Counted from the stretch's first letter, positions 15,561 to 29,379 are shown. The stretch: DNA of 64,000 nt from Bimastos eiseni (GCA_959347315.1 OY365820.1:938502-1002501); one strand, 5' to 3'. Notes: generated by a model not told the origin, from the sequence alone. Translations and numbers: made by a program.

Positions 15561-17694
15561 GCCATTCATAGGTCAACGAGCAAACGTAAATTAGATGCAA
15601 AGCTGAGGTAACAAGCAGAGTTTGTGAGATAATTTTGATTTAGAAGATACTGTTTTCTCATATGGCGCCAACGACTTAAGTCTCTTCATCTGTCTTTAAA
15701 ATCTTAAATTCACATCCAGTCGTTGTAATAATTACCGTTTTCGATGACATGTAGCGCATAAACTACCATGAATTTCTTAATGATGTGAAAGCCTAATACA
15801 AAGCTCTTGAATCTTGAACCTGCACAGTTTGTCGCAGCCATGTCCAACCTTTAACCTAGGCGCAGTGGAAATTCAAACAGTTTATTGGAATAGGAGTTTA
15901 GCCCGATAACCAGAAAGAAACCGCCCATTTCAAGCGACGATGATTTTATATAGCAATGGATGGCAGCAAATAAAGGTGTTTAAGTCACGTATGACAGTTC
16001 TTCAACAATTGGCGCGTTAGCGACGCACTTCGAATGTCGTTGTTATTTCCTACGCATATTATTACGACATTCATTTATACACGTGATAAGACAGAGATAT
16101 TATATGCAATGCAATATGCATAATGTTACGATACAATGGGATGTTTTGCATATAGTCATCGTTGTTTCAAACTTTAAACCAAAACATAGTGTCAATCGCC
16201 TCACGAAGTAAAAAGCCGAAGACAGTTATCAGAGAGGGAGTTCCATAACTTCTGTTCTGCAACCGAGAAAGTAGGACAACCAAGAACAGTCCAAGTCCGC
16301 TTAACAGCTAAAGAAAGGCAAGTAGATGACCGCGTTCAGTAGTAGCTTATAGAACTAGCATTGACTTCATGTACTAAATTGACGGTGACCGAAGTTTTCT
16401 TGAGATAAGGTCGAAGTCGAAGCTTTCAGGTAGCTTTTTAGTTAAAAATTGACAATGAATTATAATCTTCAGGTACAAATTGAATATAAAACTATGAAAT
16501 ATAAAATGATCGTTTAAATCATTTTGTATCGTTAGATATATTTTGTATTTTCTATCTTTTTATACATAGTATATATATATATATATAAGCAGAAACAATT
16601 TAATACTATATATATATAGTGTTCGGAATATTCCTCAGATAACTTTCATACTCACCATCCGTGACCTGTCAGCACCTTAGTAATAAAGGTACCACCTTTG
16701 TGTTCGTTGTGAATGATTTTCTTGCAATAATTCGAATTGGCCACAGTTACTGAATCTCCTCTCAAGGTGAGTCTGGATACCTGTACGGTTCTGCGATCGG
16801 CTGTTCGGCTCTTAGGACGTATAACCATAATCGTCTCTGTATATGCCTTAGTTGGGGTCAGTCATTAGAGTGGCCTAAATGTCCCGACACAACTCCTTGA
16901 GGTAAACTGGAGCAGCCTTGGGTCTGTTCCATCTTAATCTGTGTGAACTCTGCCGTTAAGTGTTCGACGTTGTAGGTAATTTCGGGTTGTAGGCCCATCC
17001 ATCAGAAATTACTTACATTCTGAGCTGTGCTCTTTACCTCTCATGTCTTCTTTTCTTTGCCCTGAATTAACTGGACTGAGAGCGCTCTTGAGTACATCAC
17101 TTAGGGAGCCCAGTGAATTGATATAAATTTACGATGACATCCTTAGTGAGATTGCTAAGGGATCCAGTATTTGATGGATGGATCCAGAGTTTAGCGACAG
17201 CTTACGACAACAGAGTCAGAAACAAGCATTTTATAGCAATCAAAGCTGTATTGCTTTTTTAAATTCTTACTATAAATCCACGTAGAATACCTTTGCCTTT
17301 CTTCTCTTCTACATTTTAAATGCACTTGCATTTAGATAATATCTGATACGATATATACCGCACTCTCGTCCGACGTTGTCGGTTAAAGTCAATTCTTTTC
17401 CTTATGTTCCTTCTTTTCTTCATAGGAAAAATATCCGAAGGAGGAAAGGAAATCCTTATGTATGTTATCTCCGGCAATAGAAAAATGTCTGGAGACAGAT
17501 GAATAAATCTTTATTTTATGTTCTGTAACAATGAAGTCGTTTGATGACATATTGCATCTGTCAGACACTAGAGTGACAAAAGAAATATTTTCTACAAAAT
17601 CAAAATAGTTTTTTTTAAACTTGAGTTAAACTCGCTTGATTCTTTTGTTAGCAACATCTGGATAAATTGAGAAAATTGAAGTCAAAGTTTCAGC

Positions 17695-17768
17695 ATATGC
17701 GTGTCATCAAAGTTCTTAGCAACCATTATTCGAGTAATGGTTGCTAAGAACTTTGATGACACGCATAT
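17695..17768. repeat. 74-bp near-perfect palindrome
   Basis: 34-bp arms (17695-17728 and 17735-17768) are exact inverse complements around TTCGAG. The left arm begins ATATGCGTGTCATCAAAG. No TSD or neighbouring gene is obvious. The identity of the arms suggests recent origin or constraint on a hairpin. Confidence 0.97.
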
Positions 17769-17856
17769 TTGGAAGCAGATGCATTGAAGAATATGATTGA
17801 ATAAAATGTCAAGACCGACAAGTGATGGGTTTTGACCTCTGGCCTCACATTCTATG

Positions 17857-18061
<205 letters not shown>

Positions 18062-18703
18062 AAAGAGAGAGAGAGAGACAGACAGAGAGATTACGTTTTA
18101 GATGCCTTTAAATCGGTCTCTCGGACGCAATATATAACTCACATTAGTTCGACAATTATAATATCGTAGACTACCAATTGTCTTTCTCTTCCTTCAAGCA
18201 CTAGATGATGGAATTTCGTTTAATGGCATCTTGCCAGTCGCTATATTGACGAGTTGGGTATACTGTTTCTTATTGTTGTCTGCATAAGAGATTTGCACCT
18301 CGGGATAAATGCGGTCCGTATACACGAGGGCTTAGATTGATGTGGCATCCATTCAAACAGCCAACGGTGGGGAAAGGATCTCATCTATCAATTCACTCTA
18401 GAATACCTTTTTTCAATGATTCTGGTTACGTGAGTTTTTCCCTTAAAGAATATTCCATTTCCAAATGGCGCATTTGTAGATTTATGGCACATTATCACAT
18501 TTATATATTTTCATATTATGCGTAATAAAATGTGTGTAAAAATTGTACTGGTAATGTATTTTGACATTTGTAGAGCGCCTCCATTTAGGGTTAACCTAAA
18601 CACCTTTAAATCGCTTGTTGCAGGTCTTGTAAAAGTAATAATAGACCTTGTGAAAATATTGGAAGTAACTATTTCGAGCAACTATTTAGATCCACAGACT
18701 CAC

Positions 18704-19485
18704 CTATCTGCCAGGCGAAGGCGAGCCTTCTCTGTTGCAGGTACCTACATCTATAGCCAACATCACACTGTTCTCAATTCTGTCTTTAGGCTGTCTCACG
18801 ATGAGTCCGAAGTACCGCAGTTTTCTGGAGTTGATGTGGCTCAACAGTTTGCTGTCAACTTTCGCCATTTGATATACTTGTTCGGTGGTCACCATTGCTG
18901 TCCATGGAATTCTGAGCAGTTTCCTCATGCACTTGTTCTCAAATGTTTGTATGCGTTTCTCTTCTTCTTTCTATATTGTCCACGCCTCACAACCATACGT
19001 TGCTACTGGCAACGCCAAGGCCTTTATGAGTCGCAGTTTGGTTTTAGTACTGACTGATTTATTTTTCCAGATGCTTACCAATTTAAACATGACTGACATT
19101 CCCATAGCTAATCTTGATTTTACCTCACTCGCGCAGTCCCCGTCCCTCGTTACTCTGTTTCCCAAGTATGTAAATGGGTCCACTTGTTCCAGTTTGCATC
19201 CGTCCACTTTGATCAAAAGTGCGTCATTGTTATTTGTCATTACTTTTGTCTTTGCTATGTTAATCAACATACTGTATTCTTTTGCTGATATCTCAACACG
19301 TTGCACCAACTTCTGTAAATCCTTTTGTGAAGTGGCCAGTAGCACGATGTCATCAGCATATCTAAGGTTATTTATAGTATTCCCTCCAATCCTGAATCAC
19401 TTGTGGTAGCCTAGTAGTGCTTTTCGCATTACCTGTTCTGCTAGAATGTTAAGCAGGCTTGGTGATAAATTACATCCTATTAATA
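18704..19485 (-). pseudogene. Non-LTR retrotransposon (LINE) reverse-transcriptase relic
   Basis: Reading the minus strand from 19485 gives NLSPSLLNILAEQVMRKALL, one in-frame stop, then GGNTINNLRYADDIVLLATS with the YADD catalytic box of reverse transcriptase. It continues through KVDGCKLEQVDPFTYLGNRV to LPVATYGCEAWTI, a second stop, then MRKLLRIPWTAMVTTEQVYQ and RKLRYFGLIVRQ, the usual post-RT C-terminal region of LINEs. The 5' part (endonuclease) is absent. Two stops and the 5' truncation mean it is dead. The clade (RTE- or Jockey/CR1-like) cannot be fixed by eye. Confidence 0.93.
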
Positions 19486-22400
19486 TAAGACTTTAGCATA
19501 CAAGATAATCTACGACTGTTTGAATCGCTTTTGTGCTGGTGTTTGTAAAATATACCTGATCATACTCCGATGCATTATAAAAGGCCAATGGTGATGTCAT
19601 AAACCTTGGGAATTGATACAATTATGTTGTTAACATTTACTGCGTCGAAAAAGAGCAGGCAATTATTAGACACCTTTAAGTTGAAACCCATTAACCAAAT
19701 ATAATCCGCATTTTCATTCAAAAAACCAACTCATACGGTTGCATAGTCTGCTTTGGAAAAGATAATCGAGGTAGAGGAGGTTTGACGATATCCATTGGGA
19801 GAAGTATCGAGTAACTTGGATATTTTTATAGGCTTTAGTGACTCATTAATTTGTACCAAAATAATGAGGTATGTCATTATATATTTTCTTCTAAAACGCA
19901 AGTAGAGGCCTGCAAACAGTGCAATGGAAACCGCAAGAACCTATTCATTATGTCGCACTATATGACTCGTTCGCTAACAACTGAAGCAGATACAACCATT
20001 GTGCATGCTTTTACTTGTTCAATGGTTGCACATGACAATGCCATCAATTAAGATATAACTCATTCCTGTACAAATCGGCCTAATTCAGACATGAAGCATT
20101 GGGCACGCGTTTAGATTTATTGAAAATATCGTTTTACTCTGTAAATTCAGATGAATATTAATTCACAGGTATTTTATAATCATAATCGTGATCATCGTAA
20201 TCGCGTGTTATTATTTCGCCACTTTAAGCCAATTTATTATTTGACACCTCAATTTTTGAAGACAACTTACCTATAATACAGTATAAACGTACTAGCGAGT
20301 AGCAACGCACATCTAAGATAAGGTATAGGAATCATAACGAACTCAGAAGCAATTCATCTGACCTTAGATGTAATTTTAAAAAGCCACAAAACTCCTAAGC
20401 AAAGCCACATGATTAGGTTACCAAGAACAATCCATCCCAACAGTCTTTGAAATCTCTAACATAGCAGATGTCAAACTTCATTTTTCCATCTTACACAACT
20501 CCAAACATGTTCTTCACCAAATCCTACCTCCACTCCTTCTCCTCTCTATTGGCCAAATAAAACCGAGAGCACACAACCATATTCTCGCACCAAAAGACAA
20601 TTTATCCTCAGATCAGTATATAAAAATAATTAGTGAATTGAAGTAAGTCAGATAGGCTACTGAAAACTTTAAGCTGTGTTATAATATTATATGTGTAACC
20701 GTTGTATGTGAAGCTGGGCAAAGCCGCTATTACAATTGTCGTCGTCCATTAAATTTGAAGGTTATCCGTATTATAATAGGATCTCAAGGAACCACAACAA
20801 CATCACTGCTAGCTAGTTGACTTATGACTATTTATATTATGGGAAACATTTGTGGTTGTATAGAAATGAGAAAGGGTGGCATATTATATAGATGTCACAA
20901 TGATATAGGAACGATGGCAAAATATCTGGCAATAATCAGATAAATTGTAACGCGATTGGTTAAGTTCTGCTAAGACACCTGTTTTTCCTCACTTTAATTA
21001 TCCCTTCGTCCTACAAAACGTTCGGTCACGGGCGGCATGAAAACAAAAAAGAAACAACAACAACAAATGAGACTAATAAAACGAAAACGACATCAGAAAA
21101 ATATGAAGGACGTCAAGGACTCAATGTCAAACGACGTCGTTAAACACTCCAAGCATCATTGATCGATAGAAAATGAAAAACTCTCTCTGACATGTAAGGA
21201 TTTCCTTATTTTCTGTCCCATTTCATAGTTTTCATAGTGCGAACACACACATAGTATGAACAAATGATGTTGGCGGCCATGCAAGGCGCCCATTACGTTA
21301 CGTTATGCGTCTAATTTAATGTAACCAACGCCTCCAGCAAAAAAGCAAACGCACGCAGATCATCCAACCCAAAAACAACTCTCAATATTTACCTAGCTCC
21401 CTATTTATTTGACAATGCTAGTGAATTACTTCGTGAAGCCACATGACTTGGGAGGCCAAGATATAACGGACGCATAGCAAGGAGTTAAGTTACACTTTTG
21501 ATACTCTGCCGTTGTAACAAGTAAATTTACGTCGATTTAAAAGCATTCGCGGCATCCCGATGTGTAGCTAATATTTGTGTTATTATATCTTCATTTGTCA
21601 AACAAGGTGACAATCCGCAGCTAATAACAGATAAAAAAATGGAAGTTTGATATCCAATAAAAGTGAGCCTACTTTGGCTATATCCATGAAAACTGATTGT
21701 TTTAATTAAACTTAGCTTAGACACCTTGAAATCATTTGCTCAAGTTGTTATATATATATATTAAAATGCTTCTTCGAATTGATTGCATAAGTATACGGAA
21801 TGCAACTGTCCAACTTTATTATCACTCTACTCGACATTCTGTCTTAAGGTGATTACATCGCCCTCCTCAATAATTCATGCTATGGTCGGGCACTGTCACA
21901 GGTCAAGCAGTGGGGGAGTTCGGTTGAAATCGAGGTAGTGGTTGGTCACGTACTTAGCCTTTATCCAGGGTTGAGACTGGATCTGCTAGATCTTATGATG
22001 ATTTTACCATTCGCAGAGTTTTATATTTGTGTGTGCTTGTATCTGTACTCAGAGTGTGACAATAGCTTATGACAACAATTATTTATTTGTGAATAGAAAC
22101 TCGAGACCATCATAGATAAAGAGACAGTTGTCAAATAAATTGTATGTAGATGCGTCCACATTCTTTTAGACCACATTTTCTTTTCGTTGTAATAGAGTCA
22201 TCTAAAGTCATCTATAATTAGGAAAGCAAATAAAGAAAGGTGACTGTACAATCATCATGGAAGTTGGGTTAAGTGACAATCTTCTGAGTGTCGTAGGTCA
22301 TTGCCATGACAACTGAATTTCCCAGGACATGTCGTTGCCATGACGACTACTTTTCCCAGGACATCTTTTCTTGCTCTGAAATCAGACATCAGACTAAATA

Positions 22401-24434
22401 ATTATGATATAAGCTCATCGTGTGGAATTGTCGAATACACTTATGCAGACCAAAAGTGGACATGGCTGTATTTGCAGTAGAATATATAATTCTTAACCCT
22501 AGCAACTCATAACAGAGATAAATGGTTGCTAACATTAGAAATAATATTAAAAAAACGGTCGTCTCCCTTATACACCTCTAAACGGGTTTCTTCTTGGTCT
22601 ATATATAACCAAGGAATGCTAGTGAATTGCTTCGTGAAGCCACGAGGAAAAAGCCGATTTGAAACATGAGTCTTATGCACATTTCCATGCATTATATCCT
22701 TCAATGACATCATGATGACAACAAACAGGGATGACATGTCATGTCATGTGGCATCGCCATCGTCACGAAGCGACGGTTGACTACATTAATGGGAAAGTGA
22801 TGTCCAATGCTTTTTGTCTCGTACGATGTTCATTAAGCTTGTACCTTCTAAACCTGTTCACGCCATGACATTGTCAAACCAGCAGAGTCTGGGTCTTCTG
22901 TACAAGTGCCTAAGGCCGATTTGAATCGCCGTGGTTTGATTTGGTCATCTCCAAGTACACCTCTTGAGGGGTGCTATATAAATGTCAATAATGAAGTAAT
23001 GAATATTTATGAGAAGAAATGACGGAGAGATTAAAGGTGGGTTTTGTTAAACAACGCAATGTCACATGAAAGATGATGATTGTCCTCTCCTCATTTTTCA
23101 TGGTAATGACTGGCAGTACCAGATTACGGGGAGTTTTCGCTACAGATTGGGCGATCATTGATTTGTTCCAGTTTCTCGGATGTCGTTAATGTTATCTGGA
23201 ACCTATCAAGTGTAATAACTTAGCATACACACCTTAAAATCTGAAACATCTAACCTTACAACAGCAAAACGCATTGTTTGTTCGCTAAGATCGCAGTCTT
23301 AAGCTACAAAAACTGTCGCCAAAAACGGATGAAATATGTATACAAATCATTAGAAGTGACTTCATTAGCTGCAAGGGTCGTTGAAATGTGTTGTTACAAG
23401 ATACCGCTTAATGTTGAATCAATACACGGATGGCTCGTGGCCCAACAATAACTCTATTTATCATTCTACATCGGCCTGTTTGTCCATCCGTCCGTACGTA
23501 TGTCTGTCTTTCTCTTGTAGCAATATTGGATTAATTACTTTAATATTATATATTATATTAAGAGCTGTTAACATTATTTCGCTTTGATAGCGTTAGCAGC
23601 CACACGATGTCTGCACAAATTCTGGAATATGAAACATAACCCTCAATTTAGACACCTTTAATTAAGACTGACCATGTACTATAATGGAAAACATATACCA
23701 TGTACTGTAATAACAGTCAAAAGAATGTATGTGGTCATGTAGACATCGATGCACTGCACCTACCGCTTCATGTAGCGCCTTTCTCAGCACATCATACACA
23801 AAGAGCGAATCGAAGAGGTAACTTCGTTCCAAGGCAAAGGACCAACAGGTGCGTGAGCGTGGTATTGAACAGAATCCGTCCGAGGAACCAAGAAGTCATG
23901 TCAGTCTAAAGAACTAAGAGGACGATGAGAGGCAGCCGAAACAGGACGACTAATAGGGTCACAAAGATAGAGTGGAGCCTGACTCAAAAAACGCTGTTGA
24001 AGTAAGAAACTTTCTACCGAATGCGGGCCATTTGATATGCAAGCATCCTACAAGTAACAGATGTATAACCTATGCGGTGACTTTTGATACTAATTTATCG
24101 ACTGACATTATTCATTGATATTAAGTGGCAGATCTTAATAAAAAACAATGGAGTCAATAATTAAAGGTGTTCAAATTAAGCATTACGTTTCCTGCTCAAG
24201 CATTAAGTATTTTGTTGCTAATGCAATAAAGAATAATTAATTTTAATGGACAAAGAATTAGACAGGGATAATATTTTGCGGGACAACGACAAAATAGATG
24301 ACTTGAAATTCAATTCTCGACCTATATAAATCGAAGAACCAGCTGGTTCTTCACATTTTGGCATGCAAGCTCCTCCACTGCGCGAAGCTACATGTGCTTC
24401 AAGTGATGTAAGCAATCAGTGTCAGTGTAACGAC

Positions 24435-24500
24435 TCAGTAATAACAACTATTATTAGCATAGCCCTTCTCCTTTATTCAGACTTGGGACTGGCACTCAAT
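24435..24500 (-). repeat. Family-B dispersed repeat, partial
   Basis: TTATTAGCATAGCCCTTCTC followed by ACTTGGGACTGGCACT. Confidence 0.75.
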
Positions 24501-24690
24501 AATGCAAGCAGTGACGTAGTGTTTTTATGCACTAGGATTTTCATTGAATTTGATTTATTGCACACGTGGCTGAGGTACAGCGACGCTCAAGGCACTGAAT
24601 CGGCAGCGAAATCCTAGACACTTATTATATTATAATCATCAAGTTAATTGGCTAAAATAAATTAATTAGAAACGATTAAAAAACTTATTT

Positions 24691-27370
24691 TTACCAACCG
24701 CATTGTTTGAGATAATCGATGACGTCACGCTGCCCTTGACGATCAGCGTGCGCCATGGCAACGTCGAGCGCTATGCGTCCCTTCTTAGTAGCCATTCGAA
24801 GATCGGCTCCGCTGGAAATTAGCCATTTCAGAGTGTCTGCGTTGAAATAATTATAACGACAGGAGTATACTTTAGATACGCAGATCATTGGTGAAATAAA
24901 AAAGTGAATCAAACACCTTTATTCATATATTTTAATGTATAATAAAGTGCGGCTGACCCTTAACGCACATAATTATATACTAAAGTGCCAGTATTAAGCC
25001 TAGACAATGGAGGAGGGCGACTCTAATGATCCTTGTTATCACACACTGTCATCAAACTACAACTAACCAGCCAAACGCTTGATATTGGCAGATTCCTTCT
25101 CGCCTTCTGCTGTTAGTTTCTTAAGACCTACACTGCCTGCATTCTAACATTGCCAGTCCGAATTTGGATAAGCGAGGAGGGAGACGCTAATGTTGTTCGT
25201 TGTCACAGAGTGGCGTTAAACTGAAACTACTGCTATTATGATGCTATTACTTTCATTAGTATATAAAGACAACCGTGAGATCTTATACGAATTATGTAAG
25301 GTCATCTTGAACACCTTAATATCGGTTGATTCGGAACCAATATGCATAATGTTTTGCGTTTATGTGAGGCTAAGATGTCCTGTTCAAAATAGTCACAATA
25401 CCATCCATCAATTCATTTCAATATTCGTCTACAGCAATCTAGTTAGTTGAAAGCGTCTACCGTTTAGCAAGTGACATTTCTCTGATCCTGACCTCATGAG
25501 TCCTGACCTTTTTTTACCTTAGTAACTTCAGGTTGGTGACACTGTACGATAACACCCTCCTTGTCTTTCCAGTCTTGATATTTTCCGTTTCTGACCAACT
25601 GTCAATTTTCTTATATGAAGGAGGAGTTTCATTTAAGCGAAGGTGTTTAATACTTTAATCGCAACGTCTCTCTTCATGTAATAGAATTTAGTTTAAACTT
25701 TTATCAAGCTTAATATAGGAATGGTGTAGCGCCTAGAAAATAACCCAGATGACGTCAGGTTTAATATTGCACCTTTATTATTACCCAGATGACATTGGGC
25801 TTGATATGGCGCATTAATAATTACCCATACCACATCAGGCTCAATATGGCGACTTTTGATTTAACCAGTTGACGTCAGACGTAATATAGTGCCTTTACAA
25901 TTACCAAGATGACCGTTTCTGGCTGCATGATGTAACGCAGTTTGTCCGTTTGGATCACTCTCGTTGATATCGTGACCGAATTCCGTTAGTAACTGAAATG
26001 TTATAAGCACTCAAGCGACTTAGAACGATGATTTTTTTTAAATTTATTTCATATCAAGCAATGAGCGGCATTTGATAGGAAAGTCTCTCCAAATGCTCGA
26101 AGTTTTCGGTTCGTCTTTAGTTATATGGCGAAGCAAAATCTTAAAAGAGGTGTACAATTTAATGTGTAAACTTGTCGCTCCATCTCTATCTGCGCCTAGA
26201 TTTCTCTCTGATTTGCTCTTAATGTCTGTTTATGTACTCTGCCTCTTTTTCTGTCTCTGTCTCTGTATCTACGTCTCTCCGTCTCTCTGTGTCTCTGTCT
26301 CTCTGTCTCTGTCATTTGTCTCTGCCTTTGTCTCTGTCTCTGTTCTCTGTCTATGTATCTCTGTATCCGTCTCTGTTTCTGTCTCCGTCACCGTCTATCT
26401 ATCGTCTATCTCTATCTCGCTGTCTCTATCTCTCTGTCTCTGTCTGTCTGTCTGGCTCACTTTCTCTCTCTCTCTCTTCTTTCCCTCTCTCCTTTTTCTC
26501 TTTTAGGCAGATATATAAAGAGAGAGAAAGACAGACACATTGACACAAAAACACATAGACAGACTTAGAGACTAACTGACAATGATACACTAAAACAGAC
26601 AGAAAAACACAGACAGGCATACAGACAGACAGTCGTTAATCTGACATACTGTGGATGTTTTTGTACCTTCATAAAGTAAGTATGTCCGTTGGCTGAGGCG
26701 ATGTGGAAAGCGGTTCGACCTGCCATGTCTTTATCATTCACCTTCTATGCTCAAACACATAGACGATGGATGAAGAACAGATAGGACTCGATAAATAAAA
26801 ATAGCAGTAATGAGCATAATATGACATATAATATTACATTTCATAATATTATATAATGTAATTTCGTTGTCTAACTAGACTTTTATTAGTTGCAGCTTAA
26901 GAAAGCGTTAATACAACCAAAAACTGTTGTGGCGCATTTTATACACAAAATCCTTATCCTAAAGAACTCAAATTCTACCTAATACAGTTGCAAAGCTCAT
27001 CCCAAACACCTTTAAATCGGTATCATTCAATTCTATATATATATAAAATTATGCAAAAGACGAAATTTGCCACTCTTAAGCCATAACTACCACCACAAAG
27101 TCAAAATGCGCACAGCTTGTACTCTTACAGTGTCAGTCCCAATCATGGACAAAAGAGGAGGGCGACGTTAATGATCTTTATTATCACACAGCGTCGCTAA
27201 ACTACAACTGCTGCTACTACTAGCACAAACAACTCCCACCGCGTGCAGCCAAACCACGCACATGTGCTATTTCCGGGTCGATGCATATGCATGAACATCG
27301 TATATATTCATGAGACTGACCTGACCAAAACTGAGGGCATCGTGCAGCTCTCTTCCGTCGCCGTTGAAAG
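24691..27370 (-). CDS. Ankyrin-repeat protein, 3' exons (partial)
   Basis: Four minus-strand exons join in phase: 27321-27370, 26667-26744, 25905-25992 and 24691-24836 (stop TAA at 24691-24693). Together they give about 120 C-terminal residues: FNGDGRELHDALSFGQ, KVNDKDMAGRTAFHIASANG, HTYFMKLLTEFGHDINESD, PNGQTALHHAARNGHLD, TLKWLISSGADLRMATKKGR and a tail ending DYLKQCGW. The G-R/Q-TAxHxAAxNGH and LLxxGxDIN patterns are classic ankyrin repeats; two full and flanking partial repeats are visible, so the role is protein binding. Exon borders fall inside repeats. The 5' exons were not found; they may lie between 27.4 and 33.8 kb, where a CpG-type promoter element (29.6 kb) and an orphan exon (33.7 kb) occur. 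The family member is not recognised. Confidence 0.85.
24985..25080 (+). repeat. Family-B dispersed repeat, ankyrin intron
   Basis: GTGCCAGTATTAAGCCTAGA, GGAGGAGGGCGACTCTAATG and TTATCACACACTGTCATC. Confidence 0.85.
25145..25232 (+). repeat. Family-B dispersed repeat, ankyrin intron
   Basis: Second copy about 70 bp after the previous one: TGCCAGTCCGAATTTGGATA, GAGGGAGACGCTAATG, GGCGTTAAACTGAAACTAC. Confidence 0.85.
25515..25595 (-). repeat. Family-B dispersed repeat, diverged
   Basis: GGTTGGTGACACTGTACGAT, AACACCCTCCTTGTC and CCAGTCTTG in reverse orientation; AAGGTGTTTAA follows about 50 bp later. Confidence 0.5.
25700..25910. repeat. About 40-bp minisatellite abutting an ankyrin-exon donor
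   Basis: Four to five units of the form ATTACCCAGATGACGTCAGG, then CTTAATATGGCGCC and TTTAATA. The last unit (ATTACCAAGATGACC) overlaps the 3' end of the exon 25905-25992 and its donor; on the minus strand each unit reads GTCATCTGGGTAAT, a donor-like junction. Confidence 0.8.
26220..26515. repeat. Polypyrimidine TCTG/TCTC tract, ankyrin intron
   Basis: Nearly 300 bp of TCTCTG and TCTGTC units, followed by AGAGAGAAAGACAGACAC on the same strand. Confidence 0.9.
27118..27215 (+). repeat. Family-B dispersed repeat
   Basis: Full-length type: ACAGTGTCAGTCCCAATCAT, GAGGAGGGCGACGTTAATG, TTATCACACAGCGTCGCTAA; ACACCTTTAAATCG occurs about 110 bp upstream at 27006. Confidence 0.85.
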
Positions 27371-27689
27371 CTGGAACATTGAATCAGGGTAAAGACAATT
27401 GCCTGCTGCCTATTCATACTAATAAGTATTTATGCATATAAATGAATATTCATGTTTATTGATAAATATTTATGACTGGTGATAAATATTCATCTGATCA
27501 TGATGTTGACTAATACTTCCATTTGCTGAGTGGCGTTGTTAAATTTAGCAATAGGACATACCGCGCCTTGCAAGGGTGACATACAGTTTAATTCGAAGCT
27601 TGTTTGTACTTCATCGTGAAATCAAACCGCGGTTTGTAAGTGTGAATTGAATAATCGACATACACCTTCGTTGAACTCTACTCTCGCAA

Positions 27690-27872
27690 TATCTGTAAGC
27701 TCCAGTCCATTCTCAATGTGGCTGCCCGACAATGGGGGAATTCACAAATCTGGTCACATCTCTTCCTTCATTCATGAATCCCTTCTCTGGCTACCTGTAA
27801 CTCAACGCATTTATTTCAAGCTCCTTGTCTTGATGCGTGACTGTCTACTTAGATCTGCCACCGACAGCTTAT
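27690..27872 (+). pseudogene. LINE C-terminal fragment
   Basis: The frame reads SLLWLPVTQRIYFKLLVLMR then DCLLRSATDSL and stop. It matches the LHWLPVxxRIxFKLLVL signature in the C-terminal region of CR1/L2-type LINE proteins. Short and 5' truncated. Confidence 0.75.
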
Positions 27873-28555
27873 GACAACAGAGGCTGTTGCCGTCGACAGA
27901 AATTTGCTTGGCGTATTACAACCCTTTGATTTCCTCACATCACGGCAATACATTACAAATAGACTAGCGATAATCAATACTGTACAATTTTATATTGGAT
28001 TAGTTGAAATCTTTTTGAAGGTGTCTTAGTAGACCTTTCAAATCAAATCGGTACATAGCACAACAAATTATTTGTAGTTCTAATCAGCGCTGAAATGTAA
28101 AGAATTCCTTAAATTCATCTCTAGCATAATTTTATAACGAGCAAAAAGCAATGCTTCCGTGCTGCTTGGGCGTTTCATTGATAAAAAAACAGCGATACGT
28201 AATGATTCGAAGGTTCGTTGGCTTCTGATTATAGGTCTTATTTATACAACGCTGGTGTTATTTTTATCATTAATGTTCGTACCTGCTTCGTGGATGTTCG
28301 GAGTTTTACGGAGGGGCTTCGTTAGCGTCATTTCTCCCTCACAAGAAACGCATCAGTTGTATCTACTGTACAATAAAGAGTTCACGCATTAATAATTTAA
28401 CTAAATAATCGGTAGATTTCAATTGCTCAACAAATACATAAATGCTATGGAGATGCGATACCGACCTCTGTTGCGACAACATGTCGTTAAAACCTGGTAA
28501 CCCCAAGATATCGTTGTAGGTCTTACATGTATTGATAATAGCATCATTTCAATGT

Positions 28556-28740
28556 TAGACAAAATGAGGGGGCTATATAAATGTTCAAATATATGAATGT
28601 GTAAATGAATGACTGAATGAAGGAATGTACGAATAAATGAAGGAAGGAATGTACGAATAAATGAAGGAAGGAATGAAGGAAGGAATGAAGGAAGGAAGGA
28701 AGGAAGGAACGAACGAACGAACGAACGAATGAATGCATGC
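28556..28740 (+). repeat. LINE 3'-tail remnant with (GAAT/GAAG)n tail
   Basis: GGGGGCTATATAAATGTTC followed by AATGAATG, GGAAGGAAT and GAACGAAC units, as in other family-C copies with microsatellite tails. Confidence 0.75.
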
Positions 28741-29019
28741 CTTCATGAGCTAAACTAAACGCCAGCAATCACACGTTGATTCTTCACTCGACGTCAAACA
28801 ACTACTACTGTTCGTTGCTGTCGTATAAGTATAACTGCCGCTCGTTGAAAGACTACAATTGAGTAGCCTCCACAGCTGTAACACTACTGTTTTCATCCAC
28901 TGCTATTAGTCGACTGGGCGTTCAGTATGTACGTATGTAGGCCGCGCCGCGTAATGTCCAGCGAATGAATGCACATGTATCTGTATATGTATCTGTCCGA
29001 ACGAACTCCGCCACTCCTT

Positions 29020-29112
29020 GCAGTCCAGCAGTGCCAGTTTTAAGCATGGATGAAGGAGGAGGGCGACGCTAATTATAATTGTCATGACGGTGTCGTTAAT
29101 TTTCAACAACCA
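29020..29112 (+). repeat. Family-B dispersed repeat
   Basis: CAGTGCCAGTTTTAAGCATG, GGAGGAGGGCGACGCTAATT, then GTCATGACGGTGTCGTTAA. Confidence 0.8.
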
Positions 29113-29275
29113 CCGTTACCTGCCATGTGAGTCTAACTGTCTGTCTTTATTTTTTCTATGTCCTTCTGAGTCCGTCCGTCAGACCGTGACAATAATTGTT
29201 CTTCCCTCCTGCCAGCTTCTTATTTGTATACATGCATGGGCTCACGTATGTATTCCTGTGCGCATGTACGTATGA

Positions 29276-29379
29276 ATGTGTGTGTGTGAGTGTGTGTGTG
29301 TGCGCGTGTGTGTGAGTGAGTGTGTGTGTGTGTGTGTGGATGTGTGTGTGTGTGTGTGTGTGCGCGTGTGTGTGTGTGA

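Noticed and set aside
18518..19057. Plus-strand 179-codon frame
   Set aside because: Antisense to the LINE relic, no protein-like features.
28470..28500. Additional ankyrin exon on the minus strand
   Set aside because: Splice sites are plausible but the 28-bp peptide has no ankyrin pattern.
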